DNA of 16,138 nt from Rhodovulum sulfidophilum (lineage in GTDB: Bacteria; Pseudomonadota; Alphaproteobacteria; Rhodobacterales; Rhodobacteraceae). The notes under the pieces were generated by a model. The model was not told the origin of the DNA and searched no databases. It worked only from the letters and a program-made list of their open reading frames with translations. Position 1 is the first letter of the stretch; each line of letters starts with the position of its first letter. The stretch lies in contig QFPW01000039.1 of NCBI GenBank assembly GCA_003241785.1, positions 1-16,138 of the forward strand. Direction: 5' to 3'. Made by a program: the position numbers and the translations under genes. Below, piece by piece: positions 1-6,269 of the stretch.

Positions 1-586
1 TAGACCGCGCTGACGAGACCGAGCTCATGCGCGCGGGCTGCTGGCAGCCGCTCGGCCGTGAAGGCGAGATGCGTCGCCACGTTTCGGGGTAGTGCCCGCG
101 GGACCGCGCCGACGCCGCCCACACCGGGCAAGCGGCCGGTCGCGCCCTCCGGCAGGCCGAACCCGGCGTTCTCGGCGGCGACCAGCATGTCGCACTGCGA
201 CGCGATCTCGAACCCGCCCCCCAGGCAATAGCCCTGGACGGCGCCGATCATCGGCTTGCGCCGCAGGATGCCGGAGAGGTCCATCAGGCGGATGTAGAGG
301 CCGCCCTGCGCCGATCGCTCGAGATCGTAGGAATCGGCATCGGCGACACCGGCGGCTCGCGGGATGCCCCCGATGTCGGTCCCGGCGCGGAAGGCCCGGG
401 ACAAGGCGCCGGTCAGCACCGTCACCCGCGTCCGGGGTCCGCCTCCGCCGCTTCGATCGCGGCGCGCAAGGCCTTCATATGCGCCACGTCGAGCGCGTTC
501 AGCTTCTCGGGACGGTCGATGGTGATCGTGGCGATCCCGTTCGCAACCGTGGCGATCCCGTTCGCAACCGAGGTCGAAATGGCCAT
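1..586 (-). pseudogene. Enoyl-CoA hydratase/isomerase family, frameshifted and cut by the window edge
   Basis: The ATG at 586 follows a GGCGGAG ribosome site and begins a typical crotonase N-terminus (ITIDRPEKLNALD). The frame hits TGA at 424-422. Moving one frame at the G4 run near 434-437 restores the expected continuation (TRVTVLTGALSRAF), which stays open to base 1 and includes the crotonase motifs AGTDIGG and CLGGGFEIASQCD. One missing base in the homopolymer explains the break. The N-terminus also carries an in-frame 7-residue tandem duplication (VANGIAT twice). The family hydrates or isomerises acyl-CoA thioesters in beta-oxidation-like routes. It starts 12 bases after the SDR remnant stop, so both once formed an operon. 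The 3' end lies outside the window. The neighbouring decay favours a true pseudogene, but a single-base sequencing error is possible. Confidence 0.75.
528..569. repeat. 21-bp perfect tandem duplication (two copies)
   Basis: Bases 528-548 and 549-569 are identical. The unit is a multiple of three, so on the minus strand it duplicates seven residues near the N-terminus of the enoyl-CoA hydratase remnant without itself shifting frame. It looks like a slippage duplication in a gene no longer under selection. Confidence 0.9.
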
Positions 587-598
587 CCGCTCCGCCTT

Positions 599-860
599 CT
601 AAACGCTGGGGCTGCTCAGCGAGCGGCCGCCGCAGACATAGATGAGTTGGCCGGTCAGGTAGTCGTTCGCCGGATCGGCGAAGAACAGGACCGCGCGGGC
701 GATGTCGTCGGGCAGGCCGATCCGCTTGCGCGGGACCGCGTCGCGCAGCTTCCTCGGTGAAGCCGTCGAACATCGGCGTCCGCACGATACCCGGCGCGAT
801 GGCGTTGACGGTCACGCCCTTGCCCGCGAACTCCAGCGCGAGGCTGCGGTCGAGATCGTC
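599..860 (-). pseudogene. Short-chain dehydrogenase/reductase, C-terminal fragment with frameshift
   Basis: Minus-strand translation gives the second half of an SDR: RSLALEFAGKGVTVNAIAPG, then IVRTPMFDGFTE, and after a one-base shift near 751-754 LRDAVPRKRIGLPDDIARA and YLTGQLIYVCGG, ending at TAG 601-599. The order and spacing match the C-terminal region of 3-oxoacyl-ACP reductase-like SDRs: post-catalytic strand, PG motif, and the terminal TGQ...GG segment. The Rossmann glycine motif and the YxxxK catalytic pair are absent. Recognisable similarity stops at about 860, where a CaiB-like fragment on the opposite strand begins within roughly 40 bases. The gene is therefore both truncated by rearrangement and frameshifted. 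Confidence 0.75.
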
Positions 861-896
861 GCCGATCCGGATCCGGCGGCGCCCCCGGAAGGCCCG

Positions 897-1345
897 GTGG
901 ACGTGTTGGCGTTCTCGTCCGACACCCTGGTACCCGAGGCTTCTGACCGCGTTGCCCGGACAACCTATCTGCCCGCGGCGCCGCTCGGCGGAGACCCGAG
1001 CCGGACCGGCAACAACCCTCCCGTTTCGGCACGGCTATCCGACCGGGGACGGCTGGATCCTGATCCGCACCAGCAAGGATGATCAGTGGAACCGGCTGCG
1101 CGACGCGATGGGCGACGAGGCGTGGCGCGACCCTCCATTCGTCCCGCACGCCGACCGGATCACGCGGCGCGACGAGTTCGACGCCCCGTCGCGGACTGGA
1201 GCCGCGCAGGCTCCGCGGCGGGATGCGTGCGCGCGCTGGAGCGGGTGTCGGTCCCGGTCGGGCCCATTCTGACGATGGGCGAGCTCTTCGATGACCCGAA
1301 CTTCGCGCTTCGCCAGTCCGCCGCGCGGGCGGTCCGGGGCGACAC
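897..1345 (+). pseudogene. CaiB/BaiF-type (class III) CoA-transferase fragment, multiply frameshifted
   Basis: Three pieces in alternating frames resemble the middle and C-terminal part of class III CoA-transferases. At 897-1020 there is VDVLAFSSDTLV followed by a GGDPSRTGNN segment. At about 1020-1190 there is YPTGDGWILIRTSKDDQW and then RITRRDEFDA. At about 1230-1345 there is RVSVPVGPILTMGELFDDPNF. In intact family members these occur in this order (the VDVSLLD-like helix, the TGN.HP..PY....DG segment, the VPxGPI motif). The N-terminal half with the catalytic Asp is missing and at least two frameshifts separate the pieces. The fragment lies head-on against the SDR remnant, so an insertion or inversion joined the two. 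It is not functional. Confidence 0.7.
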
Positions 1346-1366
1346 CGGCGCGGTCGCGCGGGCCAT

Positions 1367-1510
1367 TTCGCTCGTTCGGACGAGATCGCCCGAAGCGCGC
1401 GGTTCCGGGCCCTGGCCACGGAGGTGCCCGACGACGCGGGAAACATGCGGGTTTCGGTCGTCTTGCCTTATCGGCTGGAGCGCCCGCGGATCCCGCCGCC
1501 GCCGCGGTGA
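1367..1510 (+). pseudogene. Unidentified coding-like 3' scrap
   Basis: This frame is open for 47 codons to TGA 1508-1510. Its third positions are nearly all G or C, as in the intact genes here, whereas the other frames over the same bases give arginine/proline-rich noise. The translation includes DEIARSARFRALATEVPDD and ends in a proline run. It follows the last CaiB-like piece in a different frame, so it may be the shifted C-terminus of that gene or the end of another one. I do not recognise the family, and no start codon or ribosome site could be assigned. Confidence 0.3.
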
Positions 1511-1878
1511 TCGCCGGCGGCTTCTCCGGCCCTTTCAGCGGAAGGGGCGCGCCGCCGCGCGGCGGGGCCCGCTTCGCCGCGTCTCGCCATCGGGGCTCTC
1601 TGGTCCAGATGAAAAGGCTCTGGCGGGGTGTCGCCCGCCAGGGCGAGGTACCGACGCCGCCCGTCGGGGGGAAGGAGGCCGGGCGGCGCGGATCTCGAAG
1701 GCGCGGTTTTCGGGGGCTCCGGAGTCCCTCGTGGCGGGGTGCTGGATGGCGGCGACGCGCCCATCGCGCCGCGGAACCCGGGGCCACGACCTCGCCGGTC
1801 GGGCCGACCCGCCGGTCGTGCGGCGCGACGGTCCGGCCGCGGCGGCTGCGCTTCGCCCCCGCCGAAGGGCATGGATCG
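1511..1878. other. Gene-free, very GC-rich stretch downstream of the outer-membrane protein gene
   Basis: Open frames exist on both strands but are rich in Arg, Pro and Gly. They lack family motifs and a consistent third-position bias, and the intact gene to the right is on the minus strand. I see no RNA gene or insertion-sequence ends. The only structure noted is the dyad at 1786-1819. The region separates decayed DNA on the left from the intact catabolic cluster. Confidence 0.5.
1786..1819 (-). terminator. Possible stem-loop after the outer-membrane protein gene
   Basis: ACGACC at 1786-1791 pairs with GGTCGT at 1814-1819. An inner GGTCGG/CCGACC pair lies between them, with short internal loops. 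It is 60 bases past the stop of the 1879-2853 gene on its transcript. There is no T-run, so an intrinsic terminator is only a guess. Confidence 0.25.
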
Positions 1879-2853
1879 CTAGAACGTGAACCCGACGCGC
1901 ACGATGAACGTATCGATGTACAACCGATTTTCGTTCTTGAAATCATGCAGGTATTTCGCCGTTATCGCCATGCCCTTGTCGGGGATGTCATAGTTGACGA
2001 CGAAACCCGCGGCCCGTTGCTCCAGCTTGTTTCCCTTGCCGACGACCCGGCCGTCGATCTTGTCGTTGGTGAGCTGTTGCGCCACCGTCAGGAGCGGACC
2101 GAACTGCCACCGGTCGTAACGCTGGCTGAGGGCGAAATCTCCCGCGATCACATGGCCGTTCTGGTACTTGGTCGCATCGTTCTCGGTGGGAATATTGTAG
2201 AAGATCCGGCCGCTGAGCTCGGTGCCATCCAGCCACCACGGGCCGGTCTGGTAGGTGAAGGCGACGTTGGGAACGTAGATGAGCGTATTGCCCCCGATAT
2301 TGGCGAGCCGGTCGGAATCGTATTTTCCGGTCGGAAACACGACCGCCATGCCGAGGGCGACGGTCAGGCCGTATTGCAGCGGATAGGGCGTGCTGCCTTC
2401 GGGTCCGGGTGTCGCGCCCGCGAGACCGACGTGCCGGCTCCAGTAGAAGAGATCGGTATAGGTCTCGTACATGCCCCGGTTGCAGTCCTTGATGTCGTAC
2501 ATCTCGACGCAGGTTCGCCCGTAGAGCGACGCGACCGTCGACATCACCGATCCGCCGAGCACCTGGGTGGGCCAGACATAGGCCAGGCCGCCGCCCAGGA
2601 ACTGGCTGGTCAGCCCCCAGCCTTCGATGACCTCGTTCGGCTCACCGACATTGCGCGCGAATTTCGATGAATCGCTCGAGACCCCGATGCCGAACCCGTA
2701 GAGCGCGCCCGGCTGCCCGACCAGCGCGGCGCGGATGTCCGAACCGCCGACCGGGCCGTAGAACAGCCCTCCCTCGGTGGCGTCGGCGGTTTCGGCGACC
2801 GCGCCGACGAGCGCGGCCGCCAGGGTCAGGGCCGCGAGCCTGCTGTTCATCAT
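1879..2853 (-). CDS. Outer-membrane channel-like protein of the phenol-degradation MetA/SphA family
   Basis: 324 residues. A signal peptide covers about residues 1-26, with a hydrophobic alanine/leucine core and a cleavage site after ADA. The mature part alternates short hydrophobic and aromatic beta-strand-like segments with glycine-rich turns and ends in the C-terminal phenylalanine (VGFTF) typical of outer-membrane beta-barrels. The segments VVFPTGKYD (about residues 173-181), IYVPNVAFTYQTG and NIPTENDATKYQNGHV are characteristic of the 'MetA-pathway of phenol degradation'/SphA-like family, which is encoded in aromatic-catabolism clusters and thought to pass hydrophobic substrates. The ATG at 2853 is preceded by GGGAGG ten bases upstream, which favours it over the second Met. 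It is the last gene of the minus-strand catabolic series, so uptake of the pathway substrate is the likely role (inference). Confidence 0.85.
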   Translation of the reverse strand: MMNSRLAALTLAAALVGAVAETADATEGGLFYGPVGGSDIRAALVGQPGALYGFGIGVSSDSSKFARNVGEPNEVIEGWGLTSQFLGGGLAYVWPTQVLGGSVMSTVASLYGRTCVEMYDIKDCNRGMYETYTDLFYWSRHVGLAGATPGPEGSTPYPLQYGLTVALGMAVVFPTGKYDSDRLANIGGNTLIYVPNVAFTYQTGPWWLDGTELSGRIFYNIPTENDATKYQNGHVIAGDFALSQRYDRWQFGPLLTVAQQLTNDKIDGRVVGKGNKLEQRAAGFVVNYDIPDKGMAITAKYLHDFKNENRLYIDTFIVRVGFTF

Positions 2854-2891
2854 GTGTCAAAGTCCTCCCTTGTGGTCTTATTGATCTTCGG

Positions 2892-2912
2892 CGCGCGGCG
2901 AAGCGCCGCGCG
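2892..2912. other. Strong GC-rich hairpin upstream of the outer-membrane protein gene
   Basis: CGCGCGGCG and CGCCGCGCG form a perfect 9-bp stem around AAG. It lies 39 bases upstream of the ATG at 2853 on the minus-strand transcript. No T-run follows, so it may be a processing or stability element in the leader rather than a terminator. Confidence 0.4.
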
Positions 2913-2997
2913 AAACCGGCCAGGGCCGGCGCGTCATGGTCGTGCGATGCTCGAGAGCGGCGGACGGCGCGCCCGTGGCGCGCCGCCCGTCGGCGGG

Positions 2998-3264
2998 TCA
3001 GGCTTGGCTTCGCGCCGCGCAGGCCCGGCATCTGTCGGGGACCTGCTCCGACGCGATGCCATCCCAGCGACAGCGAGGATCGGCGTCCGCCGTGATCGGC
3101 GGCGGCGGCGCGCCGTCCTCGCGCGGCCACATCCGCTCAAGGAAGGCGCGCGCCGCGGGACAGGCGGCATTGCCGACCCGGGGCGGATCCGCGGGATCCC
3201 GTTCGATGCCGGAGCCGCGCGGCCGGGCTTCGGGGTCAGCCGCTTCCTTCGCGTCATGCCGCAT
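2998..3264 (-). CDS. Small cysteine-containing hypothetical protein
   Basis: 88 residues from the ATG at 3264, chosen because AAGGAG sits seven bases upstream; an earlier in-frame ATG at 3285 has no such site. Codon third positions are mostly G or C, as in the neighbouring real genes. The protein is hydrophilic. It has a proline stretch near the middle, no signal peptide and no membrane segment. Four cysteines are present, three of them in the last third (RCRWDG, then CRAC as a CxxC pair near the C-terminus). It lies between the Rieske oxygenase and outer-membrane protein genes, same strand, 164 bases after the former and 144 before the latter. The CxxC pair could bind a metal or form a disulfide, but I recognise no family and claim no function. 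Confidence 0.5.
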   Translation of the reverse strand: MRHDAKEAADPEARPRGSGIERDPADPPRVGNAACPAARAFLERMWPREDGAPPPPITADADPRCRWDGIASEQVPDRCRACAARSQA

Positions 3265-3360
3265 TTCGGCGCTCCTTCCTTGCATGGCCCCTGGATCCGG
3301 GCGGCCGCGCGTCCGGAACCCTCGTCGCGCGGCCCGCGTCCGTCGGCATGGGGGATTCGG

Positions 3361-3398
3361 CCGCCTCCGCGAGCGGAGGCGGTGCCGGCGACCGCCGG
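3361..3398 (-). terminator. Two adjacent perfect hairpins after the Rieske oxygenase gene
   Basis: CCGCCTCCGC / GCGGAGGCGG at 3361-3382 is a perfect 10-bp inverted repeat with a 2-base centre. CCGGCG-AC-CGCCGG at 3385-3398 is a second, smaller one. They begin about 30 bases past the Rieske stop on the minus transcript. There is no T-run, so this could be a rho-independent-like block, a 3'-end stabiliser or a processing site. It may lower expression of the two downstream genes. Confidence 0.4.
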
Positions 3399-3428
3399 AG
3401 GACCCGTGCCGGGTTCGTTTCCGGAGCG

Positions 3429-4511
3429 TCAGCCCGCGAGTTCGCGCAGCAGCTCTTCGGGCGCCGCGGGGGTGCCGCGCGCGCCATAGGTGCCATTGGC
3501 GAGCTTCTGGAGCCGCTCCGCGTCGGCGCGCGGGTGGTAGAACTGCTTGTACCAGGCGCGGACCTTCGAGAAGCCGCCGTCGCCGAGAACCGCGAGCGGA
3601 TCGAAGCAGGGCCGCTTGTTCGCCCAGACCTCGAAATCCTGCGCGAGCGCCGCGAGGCTACCGGCCGAGGCCTGGCGCGCCATTTCCCGCTCGGCCTCTC
3701 CCGGCGCGGGATTGCCCGAATTCATGATGAACCCGTGCCAGGCGCGCAGGCTGCCATCCTCCACCGGCGTGTGGGTGATGAACATGATCCCCTGCCCGCC
3801 GTTGAAGCGGGAGATGAGAATGCCCGGTCCGGTGTAATAGGTGTCGGTGCGCAGCGCGCCGTGGTTCACCAGCATGCGGTTGCGCGCGGCCTGCAGCTGC
3901 CACAGCTCGACCCCGCGGACCTGGTTGCTGAAATAATCCGACGGCTCGCTGCCATGCGTCGGCGCGAGATGCGCCAGATCCGCCATGTTGTCGATGAGCT
4001 CGATCGGATGGCAGGGGAGGTCGCCGAGATGGTCGATCTCCCAGGGGAGATAGGCCGGGTTGTCCCATTGCGAGATGACGGGGAGATTGAAATCCGGCAC
4101 GCCGCCTTCGGCGTCATGCCAGGCGAAGATGCATCCGTATCTCTCCTCCACCCGCCAGTACCGCAGCTTCGCCGCCTCGGGCGGCCGCGCGGGGGAATAG
4201 GGAATTTCGTTGCACTTGCCATCGGGACCGAAGCGCCATGCATGGTAGGGGCAGCGGATGCACTCGCCCTCGACATGCTTGTTGTCCTTGATGACGAAGG
4301 ACGAGGTGTTCTTGGCCAGATGCGCGCCCAGATGCGGACAATAGGCGTCGACCATGTAGGCCGCGCCGCTTTCCCCGCGGTAGAGCACCAGGTCCTGTCC
4401 GAAGAAGCGGACCGAGGACGGAACCGAAGTCACTTCCTCCGACGTGGCGACCATGAACCATCCCCGCGGGAACGCGATCGGTCCCAACCCGTATTCGGCG
4501 GCTGTTGCCAT
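3429..4511 (-). CDS. Rieske non-heme iron oxygenase, KshA-like (oxygenase component)
   Basis: 360 residues. The N-terminal Rieske domain has CPHLGAHL (C58, H60) and CPYHAWRF (C87, H90), the four [2Fe-2S] ligands. The C-terminal catalytic domain has NMADLAHLAPTHG, supplying D178 as the bridging residue and H181 and H186 as mononuclear iron ligands, with D292 in QDFEVWANK as the likely third ligand. CIRCPYHAW, PWEIDHLGDLPCHPIELIDN and the QDFEVWANK segment resemble the oxygenase of 3-ketosteroid 9-alpha-hydroxylase (KshA) more than ring-dihydroxylating alpha subunits, and no beta subunit is present. The predicted role is hydroxylation of a bulky alicyclic or aromatic substrate using electrons from the ferredoxin at 8823-9143. 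GGGAGG precedes the ATG by about seven bases. A 156-base gap with a GATATGCGT site separates it from the upstream hydratase, suggesting its own promoter. The exact substrate is unknown. Confidence 0.88.
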   Translation of the reverse strand: MATAAEYGLGPIAFPRGWFMVATSEEVTSVPSSVRFFGQDLVLYRGESGAAYMVDAYCPHLGAHLAKNTSSFVIKDNKHVEGECIRCPYHAWRFGPDGKCNEIPYSPARPPEAAKLRYWRVEERYGCIFAWHDAEGGVPDFNLPVISQWDNPAYLPWEIDHLGDLPCHPIELIDNMADLAHLAPTHGSEPSDYFSNQVRGVELWQLQAARNRMLVNHGALRTDTYYTGPGILISRFNGGQGIMFITHTPVEDGSLRAWHGFIMNSGNPAPGEAEREMARQASAGSLAALAQDFEVWANKRPCFDPLAVLGDGGFSKVRAWYKQFYHPRADAERLQKLANGTYGARGTPAAPEELLRELAG

Positions 4512-4667
4512 TTCTTGACCTCCCTAATCTATTATTTTCAGTGGGCCTTCGGAGAAGAAGCTAGCACAGGTTCCGTACGCAAAGAACAAGATTTCTGCAC
4601 GGAAGATAACGATATGCGTCGCAATCCATGCCCACGGTGCGAATATGCGGGGCGCGCGGATCGCGGA
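4512..4667. promoter_or_regulatory. Intergenic region with GATATGCGT-type sites before the Rieske gene
   Basis: This is AT-richer than its surroundings. It contains GATATGCGT at 4611-4619, a weaker GAATATGCG at 4641-4649, and GTACGCAAAG near 4575. The same word occurs in the promoter regions at 7497-7840 and 11954-12089, so this gap probably carries a promoter and operator for the Rieske oxygenase gene. No confident -35/-10 pair was assigned. Confidence 0.45.
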
Positions 4668-5438
4668 TCAGACGAAGCGCACCGAGCAGTCGCCGACTCC
4701 GGCCAGGGTCATGGTGAAATGGTCGCCGGCCTCGGCCGGCTCGAGCGGGACGAGGCTGCCCGAGAGGATGATATCCCCCGCGTCGAGCGAGACCCCGCGT
4801 CGCCCCAGCGTGTTGGCGAGCCAGGCGACCGCCGCGAGCGGCGAGCCCTGGACCGCCGCCCCCACTCCCTCCGAGAGCGGCGCGCCGTTCTTGGCGACCG
4901 TGACCGCGAGGCCCGGCAGGTCGAGCCCGCGCGGATCGGCCCGCGCCTCGCCGAGGACGAAGACTCCGCAGGAGGCGTTGTCCGCGACCGTGTCGACGAT
5001 GCCGATCCGCCAGTCGCGGATCCGGCTGTCGACGATCTCGAAACAGGGCGCGATGGCTTCCGTCGCCTCGAGCACGGCCTCCGGCGTCACCTCCGTCCCG
5101 CCGAGGGGCGCCCGGAGGATGAAGGCGATCTCCGCCTCGGCCCGCGGCTGGATCAGCCGGTGGGCGGCGAGATCGACGACCCCGTCCCGGGCCAGCATGC
5201 GATCGGTCAGGAAGCCGAAGTCCGGCTGGTCCACCCCGAGCATCCGCTGGACCACCTCGGAGGTGACGCCGATCTTCTTGCCGACGACCTTCTCGCCATC
5301 GGTCCGGCGCAGCTCCAGCACGGCGAGCGAGATCGCGTAGGCGTCGTCGATGGAAAGGGAGGCGTCGCGCGCCGAGAGCGGCTCGATCGTGTGCCGCCCC
5401 CGCAACGCGCCGTAGAGTTCTCCCGCGTAGTCAGCCAT
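4668..5438 (-). CDS. 2-oxopent-4-enoate (2-hydroxypenta-2,4-dienoate) hydratase
   Basis: 256 residues, the usual length for MhpD/HsaE/BphH-type hydratases. It adds water to the dienoate released by the preceding hydrolase, giving 4-hydroxy-2-oxovalerate or a longer homologue. Family signatures in order: KKIGVTS (54-60), DFGFLTD (73-79), RAEAEIAF (99-106) with metal ligands E101 and E103, and CFEIVDSRI (132-140) with E134 as the third metal ligand. The C-terminal region GDIILSGSLVPLEPAEAGD matches the family's final strands. The ATG at 5438 lies inside the 3' end of the hydrolase gene (8-base overlap) and has GGGAG six bases upstream, so translation is coupled. It precedes, in pathway terms, the aldolase and dehydrogenase at 12.1-14.1 kb. 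Confidence 0.93.
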   Translation of the reverse strand: MADYAGELYGALRGRHTIEPLSARDASLSIDDAYAISLAVLELRRTDGEKVVGKKIGVTSEVVQRMLGVDQPDFGFLTDRMLARDGVVDLAAHRLIQPRAEAEIAFILRAPLGGTEVTPEAVLEATEAIAPCFEIVDSRIRDWRIGIVDTVADNASCGVFVLGEARADPRGLDLPGLAVTVAKNGAPLSEGVGAAVQGSPLAAVAWLANTLGRRGVSLDAGDIILSGSLVPLEPAEAGDHFTMTLAGVGDCSVRFV

Positions 5439-6258
5439 GGGCGAACTCCCGCAGGAAGGCGACGGCGTAGCGGTTGAACTCGGCGGCGCGCTCGACCTGC
5501 ACCCAGTGCCCGACCCCGTTGAAGGTCATGAAGCGGGCATCGGCGCAGGCCTCGAGGAAACGCGCGGCGCCGCTCGCCGGCAGGAACTGGTCCTGGAGCC
5601 CCCAGAACCCGAGGATCGGCATCGCAAGCTCGCCCAGCCGGGGCGCGAGATTGGGGGTGCGCATCCGCGCCAGCACGTCCTTCGGCTGGGTCCGCGCCAC
5701 GGCGAAGCGTTCCGCCACCAGCGCGTCGGTCACATGGACCGGGTCATGCACGAGGTTGGTGATGAGCCGCCGCTGCTCGGCGATGTCGAAATCCGGGCCG
5801 CCGAAGCCGCTCACCATCTTCGCGATGCCGGGCATGGCGAAATAGACCTCGCGCTCCTCGACGCAGCCGGGCGACATCAGGATCAGCCGCTCGACGAAGT
5901 CCGGATGATCGAGCGCGATCTTGATCGCGATCCCGCCACCCAGCGAATTGCCGACGAGGGTCGCCCGCTCGATGCCCCGCGCCCGCAGCGCCGCGAGCGT
6001 CGTCTCCGCGAAAAGCTCCAGCGTATAGTCGATCCCCTCGGGCTTGGAGGATTTCCCGTAGCCGATGAGATCCGGCAGGACGACGCGGAAGCCGGCCTCG
6101 ACGAAGGCGGCGACGTTGCCCCGGAAATTCGAGGGACCGCTCGCGCCCGGCCCGCTGCCGTGCAGGAAGACCACGGCCGGGCCCTCGCCGATCTCGCTCA
6201 CATGGATATCGTAGCCCGCCGGCACGCGATGCGCGTCGGCCTTGAACGTCATGTCCAT
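5431..6258 (-). CDS. Meta-cleavage product hydrolase (alpha/beta hydrolase, HsaD/BphD type)
   Basis: 275 residues with the complete alpha/beta-hydrolase triad: S105 in GNSLGGG, D223 in GLQDQF, H251 in GVGHWVQVE. The oxyanion segment HGSGPGAS (33-40) and DLIGYGKSSKP (63-73) are typical of C-C bond hydrolases that split extradiol ring-opening products into a carboxylic acid and a 2-hydroxydienoate. The start at 6258 is 11 bases after the monooxygenase stop. A second ATG two codons later is an alternative, and neither has a strong ribosome site (only a G-run), so coupling to the upstream gene is likely. The stop overlaps the hydratase start. It works after the extradiol dioxygenase encoded divergently at 7841. 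A much longer open frame covers the same strand up to 7638, but its upstream part is an out-of-frame reading of the monooxygenase gene. Confidence 0.93.
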   Translation of the reverse strand: MDMTFKADAHRVPAGYDIHVSEIGEGPAVVFLHGSGPGASGPSNFRGNVAAFVEAGFRVVLPDLIGYGKSSKPEGIDYTLELFAETTLAALRARGIERATLVGNSLGGGIAIKIALDHPDFVERLILMSPGCVEEREVYFAMPGIAKMVSGFGGPDFDIAEQRRLITNLVHDPVHVTDALVAERFAVARTQPKDVLARMRTPNLAPRLGELAMPILGFWGLQDQFLPASGAARFLEACADARFMTFNGVGHWVQVERAAEFNRYAVAFLREFAHG

Positions 6259-6269
6259 CGGGGGCCCCG

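Noticed and set aside
1083..1946. Long open frames on both strands across 1.1-1.9 kb
   Set aside because: Arg/Pro/Gly-rich with no domain signature and no ribosome sites. They cross a pseudogene and gene-free DNA and overlap the 3' end of the outer-membrane protein gene.
4515..4530. CTCCCTAATCTATT here resembles CTCCCTAATATATT near 11978-11991
   Set aside because: In the first case the CTCCC part is the complement of the Rieske gene's ribosome site, so the match is probably chance. It is not counted as an operator.
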